NCBI RefSeq assembly: GCF_016924645.1
Contig: NZ_JAFFJV010000025.1
Span: 19,768 to 83,767, forward strand
Length of the DNA stretch: 64,000 nt
Direction: 5' to 3'
From: Rufibacter psychrotolerans
GTDB lineage: Bacteria > Bacteroidota > Bacteroidia > Cytophagales > Hymenobacteraceae
The notes under the pieces are model-generated. The model was not told where the DNA came from. It did not search any database and saw nothing but the letters and a program-made list of their open reading frames with translations. Of the stretch, positions 17,890-26,508 are shown one piece after another (within the stretch, counting starts at the first letter, position 1; each line of letters starts with the position of its first letter). The position numbers were made by a program, and so were the translations under genes.

Positions 17890-18723
17890 CTATTCCAGCC
17901 TGAAAACGATGGGGATGGTGTGCCTGGTTTTAACGGCTCTGCCGCGCAGCAAAGCCGGCTCCCAGGCCGGGTAAGCCTCTAGCTTTTTGATGGCGTTTTT
18001 GTCAAACCCAGAGCCTTGCCCCTCCAGGGTTTTGAAGTCCCGCAGCCGGCCTTTCTCATCAACGGTGAACTGAATGTAGACCGTGGTCTCAAGCTCCGCA
18101 TTCAACGCCTCCTCGGGGTACTGAATGCGGCTGGCCAGTTCATTCCTGAAAGCGGCCAGGCCGTTTTTAGGGGAAGGCATTTTATCAAGGGTCAGGTAGA
18201 GGGTGTCTTCCTGCTGCTTCCGCAGAATGAAGGACGAGACCATGACCGAATCCTGGTAAACGAAATGGGCCTGTTCGGTCTTGTTTTGGGCCCAGTACAC
18301 ATGTGCTCCCGTGCCCTTCACCAAAACCGGGGTGTTTGCCTCGTTCCAGACCTGGCCATAGCGGATGGTGGTGCCGTAGGCATACGCCTCGTGGGCCGGT
18401 TTGCCATCTTGGGTAAAGCGGCCGATGGTGGCCTTCAGGTTGGCAAAGAAGGGCTTCTGGTAGTATTCCGCCGGATTTTTCACGTACCACAGGTAAGCAT
18501 CGACCTCGGGGAGCAGAACGGTGCCTTCTACCAGGCTTTTTTGCTTAAGCGTGCCGTGTTCGTAATCTTCTATCCTGAGCTTATTCTGCTCTGCGAAGTA
18601 GCGCCGCTCAAACGGCGTTCTGGTGGGTTGCACCGTCTGGAAGTGCTTAGAGAAATAGCGGACCTCCTGCGAGAAGGCACCAGTGGACACAAACAGCAGG
18701 AAGCAGCAAAGCAGGGCGCGCAT
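17890..18723 (-). CDS. Secreted protein with TonB C-terminal domain
   Basis: 277 residues. A cleavable signal peptide (cleavage after TGAFS) is followed by a ~170-residue region with toxin_MORN-like KLRIEDYEHGTLKQKSL text. The C-terminal ~90 residues match the TonB C-terminal fold (IQYPEEALNAELETTVYIQFTVDEKG; GSGFDKNAIKKLEAYPAWEPA). Bacteroidota use such domains in many periplasmic proteins besides energy transduction. With no N-terminal anchor helix, it is probably not a classical TonB. Confidence 0.85.
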   Translation of the reverse strand: MRALLCCFLLFVSTGAFSQEVRYFSKHFQTVQPTRTPFERRYFAEQNKLRIEDYEHGTLKQKSLVEGTVLLPEVDAYLWYVKNPAEYYQKPFFANLKATIGRFTQDGKPAHEAYAYGTTIRYGQVWNEANTPVLVKGTGAHVYWAQNKTEQAHFVYQDSVMVSSFILRKQQEDTLYLTLDKMPSPKNGLAAFRNELASRIQYPEEALNAELETTVYIQFTVDEKGRLRDFKTLEGQGSGFDKNAIKKLEAYPAWEPALLRGRAVKTRHTIPIVFRLE

Positions 18724-18800
18724 AGCATTCTAATTTCCCGAAGGTAAGCAGATCCCGCTTTTCTTGCGGGGCTTTTTACCCAAAGATTTTACCGGGTGGG

Positions 18801-19673
18801 CTATTCCTCAATAAAGGTTTCAGGCTTCACCGGGAACAAGCGGTCTACCACGTTCATGAGCCGTTTTCTGGTGTTTTTGGGGCGCTTTACCAAGGCCAGT
18901 GGCTTGTAGTCAAACTGCTGCACGCGGGCTATGTCCTGGGCCAGGGTGAGGCCTTGCAGGTAAGACTCCAGGAAGAACTGACTGATGCGCTCATTCCACT
19001 CGTCTTTGTTGCCCCAGTAATGGGCAATCCAGGGTTTGGCTTCCTGGAGGCCATAGGTCTCTTCCAGGGCCACCGAAAGGGCGAACTGCTCAATGAGCCG
19101 GGGCGTTACGTGCCGGGCGCACAGGGTGTCGCAGACCTGTAGGGCCAGGCTAATGGCCTCCTGGTTCTTCTGGGCCGGTACCATGACCACGCCGGCGTTC
19201 CACATGTGGTGGTGCTCCGCAAGCTTAAATCGCCCGAAATCCATGCCTTTCACCTGCTGCCACATGCGCTTCTCGGTCTTGCTCCTCAGCTCAGAGAGCT
19301 TGCCCTCGCAGACGTGCATAAAGGCCTTGCCGGCGGCCAGTTGCTGGCTGAGTTCCTGCGGATTTCTGTAGAGGAACACGTCGGAGTCCAGGTACATGAC
19401 GGGCTGGGTAGGAAACTGCTGGATCAGGTGCTCAATGGCCTTGATCTTCACGCGCCAGAAGAACCGGTGCGGGCCTTCCCAGTCGGTGAACTGCTCTTTG
19501 GTGACCGCAATGGTGGTTACCCGTTCGTGCAGATGCTGGTAAAACTGAGGATAATCTGTGTACACGCAGATGCGGTGCCCTTCCGGCAGGTACGGCAGAA
19601 AAGACAGAATGGCAAAGTTTGCCTGATAGTGGTTCTTGATGTTAGGACCGAACGTAAGGAACAGAAGGTTCAT
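18801..19673 (-). CDS. Putative glycosyltransferase (DxD nucleotide-sugar transferase)
   Basis: 290 residues from the internal ATG at 19673, which matches the beta-strand start MNLLFLTFGP. MYLDSDVFLYR (about residues 93-103) is a DxD-type metal and nucleotide-sugar site. HHMWNAGVVMVP and HYWGNKDEW are features of GT-A transferases. The acceptor and sugar are unknown. It is a single gene between the TonB-domain gene and the quinone oxidoreductase. Confidence 0.75.
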   Translation of the reverse strand: MNLLFLTFGPNIKNHYQANFAILSFLPYLPEGHRICVYTDYPQFYQHLHERVTTIAVTKEQFTDWEGPHRFFWRVKIKAIEHLIQQFPTQPVMYLDSDVFLYRNPQELSQQLAAGKAFMHVCEGKLSELRSKTEKRMWQQVKGMDFGRFKLAEHHHMWNAGVVMVPAQKNQEAISLALQVCDTLCARHVTPRLIEQFALSVALEETYGLQEAKPWIAHYWGNKDEWNERISQFFLESYLQGLTLAQDIARVQQFDYKPLALVKRPKNTRKRLMNVVDRLFPVKPETFIEE

Positions 19674-19833
19674 GCAAAGCGGGGAAGAGTTGGGAGCAGA
19701 GCGGCAGGTTAGGTACGCTGAGGCATCTGGCCGCACTGGTAACCTGCAATATCCTGTTTTTTCTGCTCTTTTCTAAAATCAAGCCCAAAAAGCCTGCCTT
19801 ATGGCTTACCCGTTCCCGGGTGCCTGGTTACGC

Positions 19834-20814
19834 TTACGCTGGTTCGCCCACCCGCAGCACCAGCTTGCCAATGTGCTGGCTGCTTTCCATGAGTTCATGG
19901 GCCTGGGCGGCTTCTGCCAGGGCAAACGTGCGGTACAGCACCGGTTTGAAGGCCCCGGCCCGCAACAGGGGCCAGACGTGCTTTTCCACCTCGGCGGTAA
20001 GGCTGGCTTTAAAGGTAGCGTCACGGGGGCGCAGGGTGCTGCCGGTAATGGTCAGCCGCTTTTGCATGACCTGCAGCGCGTTGAACTCGCCCTTGGCGCC
20101 GTGCATGGCATTGATGAACACCAGGCGGCCGTCTGGCCTGAGCAGGTTCAGGTTCTTGGCGATGTAATCGCCGCCCACCATGTCCAGGATCACGTCCACG
20201 CCTTCGGTTTTCAGGGCTTCCTCAAAGTCCTCGGTTTTGTAGTTGAGGCAGCGTTCGGCGCCAAGGGCTTCGCAGGCCTGGCACTTCTCCGGACTTCCGG
20301 CGGTGGCAAAGACGCGGGCTCCCCAGGCCTTGGCCAGCTGGATGGCGGTAATGCCAATGCCGCTGCTGCCGCCGTGTACCAGCAGGGTCTCGCCGGGGTG
20401 CAGTTGTCCGCGCTGGAAGACGTTGTGCCAAACCGTGAATACCGTCTCGGGGAGCGAGGCGGCCTCCTCAAAGCGCCAGCCCTCAGGGACCGGGAGGCAG
20501 TGCCGGGCATCTACCACCGCGTACTCGGCATAGCCGCCGCCGGGCAGCAGGGCGCACACGCGGTCACCGGGCTGCCAGCGCTCTACCTGCGCGCCGCAGG
20601 CTTCCACGGTGCCGGCTATCTCCAGTCCCGGGATGTCTGCTGGAGCGCCCGCGGGCGGCGGATAATGGCCTTTCCGCTGGGCCACATCGGGGCGGTTAAT
20701 TCCCGCCGCTTCTACCTTGATGAGCACTTGCCCGGCGGCAGGTTGGGGAAGTGCTCTTTCCTGTACTTGCAGGACCTGGGGCGGCCCCGGTTGGGTAATC
20801 ACGACGGCTTTCAT
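19834..20814 (-). CDS. NAD(P)H quinone oxidoreductase, PIG3-like
   Basis: 326 residues, zinc-independent medium-chain dehydrogenase/reductase. MKAVVITQPGPPQVL opens the GroES-like domain. The NADPH-binding site is VHGGSSGIGITAIQLAK near residues 143-159. The AAGINRPDVAQRKGHYPPP segment is characteristic of the PIG3/TIGR02824 quinone reductase branch. It should reduce quinones or enones; the physiological substrate is unknown. Confidence 0.9.
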   Translation of the reverse strand: MKAVVITQPGPPQVLQVQERALPQPAAGQVLIKVEAAGINRPDVAQRKGHYPPPAGAPADIPGLEIAGTVEACGAQVERWQPGDRVCALLPGGGYAEYAVVDARHCLPVPEGWRFEEAASLPETVFTVWHNVFQRGQLHPGETLLVHGGSSGIGITAIQLAKAWGARVFATAGSPEKCQACEALGAERCLNYKTEDFEEALKTEGVDVILDMVGGDYIAKNLNLLRPDGRLVFINAMHGAKGEFNALQVMQKRLTITGSTLRPRDATFKASLTAEVEKHVWPLLRAGAFKPVLYRTFALAEAAQAHELMESSQHIGKLVLRVGEPA

Positions 20815-20923
20815 AGGGGGAGGGGTGCGTTTAAGAAGATGTTCTAACCAATTTATCTGGAGCCAGGGCAGTTTTCCTTTCTCTGGCCTAGGAGCTTGTT
20901 TGCAGGGGGGAAACCGTGCGGCT

Positions 20924-20960
20924 CGTTTTCGGGCTGTTTTTAGGAAAATACCCTTAAAAC
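20924..20960. repeat. Dyad repeat (degenerate)
   Basis: GTTTTCGGGCTG...CCCTTAAAAC, in the gap before the lactonase gene end. The outer words are kept but the stem is imperfect. Confidence 0.55.
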
Positions 20961-20984
20961 AAGCAACCCAACGCTAAGGCGGCG

Positions 20985-22160
20985 CTACTTCACCCCAGGA
21001 AAACCTGGAACCACCTGCACGAACACCGGAGAAGGCACCTGGGCGGAGTGGCCGGTGAAGGTGAGTTTGCCGCTCTGGAGATCTACTTTGTACGTGGTGA
21101 TGTTGTTGGAGCGTTGGTTGGCCACCAGCAGGGTTTTGCCCGAAGGACTCAGCCCGAAGTTGCGTGGCCAGTTGCCCTGTACGCTCACGTGCTGCACCAG
21201 GGTGAGTTTGTTGGTATTCTGATCTATGGCGAACACCACAATGCTGTTGTGCCCTCGGTTAGAGCCGTACAGAAACTTGCCATCGGCGGAGACGTGCACA
21301 TCGGCGCAGGCGTTCTCTCCGGTGTAATCGGAGGGGATGGTAGGAACGGTTTCCACCTCGGTGAACGTACCGTTTCCGGCGTTGTACATGAGCGATGTCA
21401 TGGTGGCGTTCAGTTCATTGATGACGTAGGCAAACCGCTTGTTGGGGTGGAACGTGAGGTGCCGTGGTCCGGCCCCGGCTTTAGTCGCGAACGCTGGTTG
21501 CGCCTGTCGCTCCAGTTTGCCCGCAGACTTGTCCAACTTATAGCTTACAATCTGGTCAATGCCCAAATCCACCGCCAGCGCGTACTCATTGTCCGGGTCT
21601 GGGATGATGCAGTGCGCATGTGCCGCGTCTTGTTGTTTTCTGGGGCCTTTGCCCTGGTGCTGGTCCATGTCTGAAGAAGCACTCAGGGAGCCATCGGCTT
21701 GGAGGGGAAATGCCGCTACGTTGCCGCCCACGTAGTTGGCCACCAGCGCTACCTTGTTCTGGTGGTCCAGGCTGATGTAGCAGGGAGCGCCGCCCAAAGA
21801 AGGCTGTTGGTTCAGGAACGTGAGGTTGCCGGTTTGCTGGTCAATGGCGAAGGCGCTCACGGCCCCGCTTTTCTGGCCCTGGTACTCGGTGGTTTCATTC
21901 ACGGCGTACAGGTGCTTGCGGTCGGCGCTCAGGGTGAGGAAGGAAGGGTTCTCTCCGCCCTTCACGCCCAGTACCCGGGTGAGTTCCCCTGTTTCTTCGT
22001 TCAGTTTGTACGCGAAAATGCTCTCGGCATCTGGTTTGGCATAGGTACCTACGTAGACCATCATCTCATTTTTGGTTGCTTTCTGTCTAACGGAAGTACA
22101 GGCAGCCAGGGTTGTGGTCAGCACCAGCGCCAGGAGAAACGATTGTAGGGAGTGCAGCAT
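20985..22160 (-). CDS. Lactonase-family beta-propeller lipoprotein (Pgl type)
   Basis: 391 residues from the ATG at 22160. A lipobox TLAAC (near residue 20) predicts a lipid anchor. Repeated blades (YVGTYAKPDAESIFAY; GGENPSFLTLSADRKHLYAVNE; GPRHLTFHPNKRFAYVINE) match the 7-bladed 6-phosphogluconolactonase (Pgl/YbhE) family. The envelope location makes a cytosolic pentose-phosphate role unlikely. The true substrate is uncertain. Confidence 0.88.
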   Translation of the reverse strand: MLHSLQSFLLALVLTTTLAACTSVRQKATKNEMMVYVGTYAKPDAESIFAYKLNEETGELTRVLGVKGGENPSFLTLSADRKHLYAVNETTEYQGQKSGAVSAFAIDQQTGNLTFLNQQPSLGGAPCYISLDHQNKVALVANYVGGNVAAFPLQADGSLSASSDMDQHQGKGPRKQQDAAHAHCIIPDPDNEYALAVDLGIDQIVSYKLDKSAGKLERQAQPAFATKAGAGPRHLTFHPNKRFAYVINELNATMTSLMYNAGNGTFTEVETVPTIPSDYTGENACADVHVSADGKFLYGSNRGHNSIVVFAIDQNTNKLTLVQHVSVQGNWPRNFGLSPSGKTLLVANQRSNNITTYKVDLQSGKLTFTGHSAQVPSPVFVQVVPGFPGVK

Positions 22161-22273
22161 GGGATAGTAAAGTTTTGGCAAGGTAAGCTAGCCTTTTCTG
22201 GGTGGTAATTCCAGTGTTATTCCCCAAAAACGTGCAGTTTTCTGGTGCGGGTAGGGTTAAAGCACAGCAAAGG

Positions 22274-23482
22274 CTAGGCGGCACTCAGGCGTTTCACCAC
22301 CACATAGAAGCCCAGGGCGGCGACCAGACAGAGCACGCTGGCACCCCACCACAGCGTGTCAAAACCTAGGTGGGCGATGGTGGTGGTGCCCACGTACGGA
22401 CCAATAATGTGTGCCGCCGAATAGGAGAGGCTGTACAGGGCCATGTAAGAGCCCCGGTTGTGCGTGCCGGAGCGTTGCACGGTGAGCGTACTCATAAACG
22501 GCATGGCCAGCATCTCAGAAAGGCTCATGAGCAGCACCGAGACTGCCAGGACCCAAAACCCCTGGGCCAGGTTGATGATCACAAAGGCCAGCGCCAGCAG
22601 CAGCAGCCCCGCCACAATCATCTTCCAGAGGGCGTGCTTGTCGCCAATGAGGTACACGATGATCATTTCCAGGAGGAACACCAGGAACCCGTTAAACGCC
22701 AGCAGGCCGCCTATCTGCAGCTCAGACAGGCGGTACACTTGCCGGTAGTACAGGGGCATGGTGGAGAAAAACTGGAAGAAAGCCACCGCATAGAAACAGC
22801 AGAGCACCGCAAACCCCACAAAGAGCCAGTCCTGGTACGGGGAGCGCGTGGGGACTGTGGTTTTCTCCGCCGCCGCCGGGACCGCGGGCGCGTGGCCTTG
22901 TTTGTGGCGGAAGTAAAAGAAAAAGAGAGCCCCGGCGGTGAGGCAGGTTACGCCATCGGCCATGAACAGGAACTGGTAGGAAACCGTGGCCAGCACGCCG
23001 CCCAGGGCCGGACCAATAGAAAAGCCCAGGTTAATGGCCATCCGGTTGAGGGAAAAGGCGCGGGTCACGTTCTCGGGCCGGGCGTAGGAACTCACCGAGG
23101 AAGCGTTGGCCGGGCGGAGGCATTCGGTCAGGAGGCTGAGCAGAAAAATGCCGCCCGCGAACAGCGCAAACCGCTCTAACAGCAGCATCACAAAGAACCA
23201 ACTGCCGCCCAGCACCAGACTGAAGAACTGCACCTTGAAGTGCCCGATCTTATCGGTGAGCCAGCCGCCCAGGAACGTGCCGCACATAGAGCCCGCCCCG
23301 AAGAGGCTCAGCAGCACGCCCACCTGCTGCAGGCTGAAGCCCAGGGCCTCGGTGAGGTACACGCTCAGGAAGGGCACCACCATGGCCCCGCTGCGGTTGA
23401 TGAACATGACCGCGGCCAGGAGCCAGGCCTCTTTTGAAAGTCCGCCAAAGGCGTTGCCGTACAGGGAGAGTATGCGTTTCAT
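22274..23482 (-). CDS. MFS transporter
   Basis: 402 residues with about 12 predicted membrane helices. INRSGAMVVPFLSVYL and GGWLTDKIGHFKV carry the MFS motif-A type loop between helices 2 and 3. A charged central loop near residues 190-215 separates the two halves. It resembles drug/proton antiporters of the MdtH group. The substrate is not predictable. Confidence 0.88.
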   Translation of the reverse strand: MKRILSLYGNAFGGLSKEAWLLAAVMFINRSGAMVVPFLSVYLTEALGFSLQQVGVLLSLFGAGSMCGTFLGGWLTDKIGHFKVQFFSLVLGGSWFFVMLLLERFALFAGGIFLLSLLTECLRPANASSVSSYARPENVTRAFSLNRMAINLGFSIGPALGGVLATVSYQFLFMADGVTCLTAGALFFFYFRHKQGHAPAVPAAAEKTTVPTRSPYQDWLFVGFAVLCCFYAVAFFQFFSTMPLYYRQVYRLSELQIGGLLAFNGFLVFLLEMIIVYLIGDKHALWKMIVAGLLLLALAFVIINLAQGFWVLAVSVLLMSLSEMLAMPFMSTLTVQRSGTHNRGSYMALYSLSYSAAHIIGPYVGTTTIAHLGFDTLWWGASVLCLVAALGFYVVVKRLSAA

Positions 23483-23565
23483 GGGGAGCCGTTAGCCGCA
23501 CAAAAGTAGAGAAATGCCGCCAACGCCTTCGCCAGCACCCAAAAATATGTAACCCATTTTTTACC

Positions 23566-23603
23566 CGTTTTGAGGCCATTGGCCAAAAAACAGCCCCGAA
23601 ACG
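23566..23603. repeat. Dyad repeat downstream of pth
   Basis: CGTTTTGAGGCC...CAGCCCCGAAACG. It lies 30 nt after the pth stop. Confidence 0.7.
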
Positions 23604-23632
23604 AAAGGTGCGTTCGGGGCTGCGGCAAAAGG

Positions 23633-24265
23633 TTACTTGTTGTAGAAGTTCATGGTGCGCTCCAGGCCAATGGTCCCGAAGGAAAGGCACATCTCGGCGG
23701 CCTTTTCAATGTAGGTGGGCAGGTCAATCAACTCGTCCGGGGAAAAAGGGCTGAGCACGTAGTCTACCTGGCGACCTTTGGAGAACTGCGCGTCCACGCC
23801 AAACCTGAGGCGCGGGTACTCATTGCTGCCCAGCGTTTCTTCAATGTGCTTGAGGCCGTTGTGCCCGCCCGCGCTGCCTTTGGCCCGCATCCTGAGCTTG
23901 CCGAAGGGCAGGGCCAGGTCATCGGTGATCACCAGCATCTGTGAGGCCGGAATCTTCAAGCTGCTCAGCCAATGCGCCACCGCCTTGCCGCTCAGGTTCA
24001 TGTAAGTAGTAGGTTTCACCAGCGTGAAGTGCTTGCCTTTGTGCTTGAACTCCGTCACAAACGAGTGGCGGCCAGTATCAAAGGAAACCTCGTGCTTTTT
24101 GGCCAGGTAATCCAGCACCATAAACCCGATGTTGTGGCGCGTGTCAGCGTATTCTGGGCCAATGTTGCCAAGGCCCACCAGTAAGTATTTCATATCAGTA
24201 GGGGTGTCGTCTGCCGGCTTCGCGGCGTTCTTATCGCCAAGCCAGCTGAGGAAACGGGTAAACAT
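23633..24265 (-). CDS. pth: Peptidyl-tRNA hydrolase
   Basis: Up to 210 residues. It releases tRNA from stalled peptidyl-tRNA. Family motifs are VGLGNIGPEYADTRHNIGF (catalytic H in the TRHN context), a KPTTYMNLSGKAV substrate loop and GSAGGHNGLKHIE. The ATG at 24265 adds 24 residues before the usual MKYLLVGLGN. The TACCTTTG element ends only 4 nt before this ATG, so either the mRNA is leaderless or translation starts at 24193. I list the long form, with the start uncertain. Confidence 0.95.
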   Translation of the reverse strand: MFTRFLSWLGDKNAAKPADDTPTDMKYLLVGLGNIGPEYADTRHNIGFMVLDYLAKKHEVSFDTGRHSFVTEFKHKGKHFTLVKPTTYMNLSGKAVAHWLSSLKIPASQMLVITDDLALPFGKLRMRAKGSAGGHNGLKHIEETLGSNEYPRLRFGVDAQFSKGRQVDYVLSPFSPDELIDLPTYIEKAAEMCLSFGTIGLERTMNFYNK

Positions 24266-24269
24266 CCTG

Positions 24270-24277
24270 CAAAGGTA
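24270..24277 (-). promoter_or_regulatory. -7 element of pth promoter
   Basis: TACCTTTG on the minus strand. It bears on the choice of pth start codon because transcription should begin at or inside the upstream ATG. Confidence 0.6.
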
Positions 24278-24287
24278 CGGGCTTCTT

Positions 24288-24325
24288 CGTTTTGGGGCTA
24301 ATTTTTAGGAAACTGGCTTGAAACA
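24288..24325. repeat. Dyad repeat upstream of pth
   Basis: CGTTTTGGGGCTAATTTTTAG...CTTGAAACA, an imperfect member. Confidence 0.6.
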
Positions 24326-24430
24326 GGAGCTACATTGCCTTCGAACCTTTCTATGGTACCACACGTCGTCTTTTCTTCACCAAGTAATGCTGTTTTACGC
24401 TTCTTTCGCTATCCCTACGCAAACTTTGCG

Positions 24431-24697
24431 CTGGCGCGAGTTTGCAACTCGTGCCTCCAGATGCCGGGTAGTCTCCTGACTACCCTCGCTGTGCAAGCAG
24501 CGAAACCAGGCATTGCAGGTGCCACTGTTTACCACTATGGCGCGGAAGTTACTTCCGTGCCTTTCATACTAACCCGAAGGCACGGATGTAACTTCCGCGC
24601 CATAGCCAAGTGTTAAGTAGAAAGTTTCAATTAATGGCTCCCGGCGAGCCTGGAGCGTTCGCTTCATCCTGAGTCACGAGTCTCCAGACTCGCGCCA
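24431..24697. repeat. Compound inverted repeat A3 (about 267 bp)
   Basis: The outer arms at 24431-24455 and 24671-24697 mirror each other. An inner mirrored pair near 24538-24605 has GCGCGGAAGTTACTTCCGTGCC and its inverse. Smaller hairpins (GTAGTCTCCTGACTAC) lie between. No gene is supported in the roughly 500 nt between pth and the transsulfuration gene. Confidence 0.85.
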
Positions 24698-24719
24698 GCA
24701 AAAGGAGGGATATTTCTGA

Positions 24720-24751
24720 TTTGGGGCTGGTTTGCTGAAAACAGCCCCAAA
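24720..24751. repeat. Dyad repeat at the end of the transsulfuration gene
   Basis: TTTGGGGCTG mirrors CAGCCCCAAA exactly around GTTTGCTGAAAA. Confidence 0.8.
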
Positions 24752-24763
24752 GCAGAAGTATGC

Positions 24764-25891
24764 CTAAATAGCCGCCAAGGCTTTCTCCAGATCCGCAATC
24801 AGTTCCTCGGGTTCCTCGATGCCCACGGATAAGCGGATCAGGCCCACGGTGATGCCCAGCTTTTCGCGTTGCTCTGGGGTGAGGGCGCGGTGCGAGGTGC
24901 CCAGCGGGTAGGAAACCGAGGTGGTCACTCCGGCCAGGGACGGGGCAAAGGGAATGTGGGTGAGGCCGCGCATGAAGCGGTTCACCGCTTCCACATCGTC
25001 AGAGATTCTGAAAGAGAGCATCCCTCCGAATTTCCCGTTGCTTTGGGTTGCGGCCATTTCGTGCTGCGGATGATCGGGCAGGCCCGGGTAGAAGACGGCA
25101 CTCACTTTGGGGTGCTGTTGCAGGTACTGGGCCAGGGCCAGGGCATTTTCTGAGTGCTGCCGAATGCGCAGTTTCAGGGTTTTCAGCCCGCGCGCGGCTA
25201 GCCAGCTCTCAAACGGGCTCAGGGTCAAACCCCAAGCCACCACAATCTGCTTGGCGCGCTGCGCATCAGCGGCCTCTTTGCAGATGACCACGCCGGCGGT
25301 CACGTCGCTGTGGCCCGAAAGGTATTTGGTCACGCTGTGGATCACCACATCGACGCCTAGCTCCAGTGGTTTGGTAATCACCGGCGAGGCGAAGGTATTG
25401 TCTACCACCAGCTTGATGTTTTGGGCCCGGCAAACCTGGGCAACCTGCGCCAAGTCCAGCACTGTCATCATGGGATTGCTGATGGTTTCTACCAGAATCA
25501 GCCTGGTGTTGGGCTGCACGTAGCTTTCAAAGCGGTACATCTCTGCCATGGGCACAAAGGTGATCTGCACGCCCATGCGGGTAAGTTCCTGAGAGAGCAA
25601 TGCCGCGGAGCCGCCGTACACCTCCTCGGCACTGAGCACGTGGTCGCCTGCCTGGCAGTACACCAGCAAGGCCGTGAGAATAGCCGACATGCCCGAGGAG
25701 GTAGCCACGGCACCCTGACCGCCCTCCAACTGGTTGACCTCCTCGGCCAGTTCATCGGTATTGGGGTTGCCGTTGCGGCTGTACATGTAACTTTGGCCCG
25801 GTTGCTCAAAATAGGCTTCCAGGGCATTCAGGTCCTCAAAGGTGAAAACCGACGTTTGGTAGATGGGCGTGATTTTTGGCGAGATGGACAC
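24764..25891 (-). CDS. Transsulfuration-family PLP enzyme (cystathionine synthase/lyase type)
   Basis: 375 residues with a GTG start. The PLP lysine is K189 in HSVTKYLSGHSDVTAG. This context differs from the WIDGQG type of MetZ and is typical of cystathionine gamma-synthase, cystathionine gamma-lyase and methionine gamma-lyase. YSRNGNPN and TSSGMSA are present. It probably moves sulfur between cysteine and homocysteine, complementing the direct-sulfhydrylation enzyme at 5667. The reaction direction cannot be fixed from sequence. A leader rich in AATTCTTA words precedes the GTG. Confidence 0.88.
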   Translation of the reverse strand: MSISPKITPIYQTSVFTFEDLNALEAYFEQPGQSYMYSRNGNPNTDELAEEVNQLEGGQGAVATSSGMSAILTALLVYCQAGDHVLSAEEVYGGSAALLSQELTRMGVQITFVPMAEMYRFESYVQPNTRLILVETISNPMMTVLDLAQVAQVCRAQNIKLVVDNTFASPVITKPLELGVDVVIHSVTKYLSGHSDVTAGVVICKEAADAQRAKQIVVAWGLTLSPFESWLAARGLKTLKLRIRQHSENALALAQYLQQHPKVSAVFYPGLPDHPQHEMAATQSNGKFGGMLSFRISDDVEAVNRFMRGLTHIPFAPSLAGVTTSVSYPLGTSHRALTPEQREKLGITVGLIRLSVGIEEPEELIADLEKALAAI

Positions 25892-25918
25892 TTTATTAAT
25901 ACAGAATTAAGAATTTAC
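25892..25918 (-). promoter_or_regulatory. AATTCTTA-rich leader before a GTG start
   Basis: Read in the gene direction the leader holds AAATTCTTAATTCTG and then an AT-rich stretch before GTG. The EamA and LptF/G genes, also GTG starts, have similar leaders. Confidence 0.5.
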
Positions 25919-25960
25919 AAAATAATTGAAGCTGCTCCTGATGGGTACAGTGGTGCCCTT

Positions 25961-25978
25961 GTTGGTGTTATCACCAAC
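25961..25978. repeat. GTTGGTG-TTAT-CACCAAC palindrome (D1)
   Basis: Perfect 7-bp arms. Related copies lie at 33138 and 33259, and the last shares flanking GCCCTTGT with this one. The rest of the 290-nt gap to atpC holds no gene I can support. Confidence 0.65.
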
Positions 25979-26088
25979 ATTCCAACGCCAGAAAAGCCCA
26001 GTCTCCCCACACTAGCCAACCCACAGCCATCAACAATAAGCAATCAACAATTCTAAAGGTAAGAAGAAAGCCGATAACCTGTTAAATC

Positions 26089-26126
26089 CGTTTTGAGTCT
26101 GTTTTCAGAGAAACTGCCCCAAAACG
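26089..26126. repeat. Dyad repeat beyond atpC
   Basis: CGTTTTGAGTCTG...CTGCCCCAAAACG. It is adjacent to the atpC terminator. Confidence 0.7.
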
Positions 26127-26127
26127 C

Positions 26128-26162
26128 GAAAGCCCGCCTCCTTGGTAGAAGAACGGGCTTTC
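26128..26162 (-). terminator. atpD-atpC terminator
   Basis: GAAAGCCCG pairs with CGGGCTTTC around a 17-nt loop, about 20 nt after the atpC stop. Confidence 0.65.
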
Positions 26163-26182
26163 CTTTACGAAAACAGGAATCT

Positions 26183-26431
26183 TTAGGCAGTTACGGCTTC
26201 GGCCAGAACGGTGATTTTGTTGTCCAGCACCTCTACCACGCCGCCGTCAATCTGAAAGATCTGCTGAGTACCGGCGGTAGGCGTTACTCTTACCGGACCG
26301 TTGGCCAGGGCACTGATCAGGGCGGCGTGGTTGTTCAAAACCTCAAACCTACCGTTGATGCCCGGGAACTGAACCGAGGTCACGTCTCCTTCAAATACTC
26401 TCTTATCTGGGGTGATGATCTCTAAATACAT
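26183..26431 (-). CDS. atpC: F1F0 ATP synthase epsilon subunit
   Basis: 82 residues. This short form keeps the N-terminal beta-sandwich (MYLEIITPDKRVFEGDVTSVQFPG...GRFEVLNNHAALISAL) and lacks the C-terminal helical hairpin of longer epsilon subunits, as is usual in Bacteroidota. It connects the rotor stalk to the catalytic head. It lies 77 nt downstream of atpD, separated by a GCACATTA word array. Other ATP synthase genes are not in the window. Confidence 0.95.
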   Translation of the reverse strand: MYLEIITPDKRVFEGDVTSVQFPGINGRFEVLNNHAALISALANGPVRVTPTAGTQQIFQIDGGVVEVLDNKITVLAEAVTA

Positions 26432-26507
26432 CTGTTAATGTGCTAATTGGCTAATGTGCTAGTGTGCTAATTAAACCATCAGCACATTAACACATTAGCA
26501 CATTAAA
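26432..26507 (-). promoter_or_regulatory. GCACATTA array between atpD and atpC, with TTAGCACATTA leader
   Basis: At least six copies of GCACATTA-like words in both orientations. In the atpC direction the array ends TTAGCACATTA (26446-26436), 4 nt (ACAG), ATG, the same motif and spacing as metZ and pglC. Confidence 0.7.
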
Positions 26508-26508
26508 A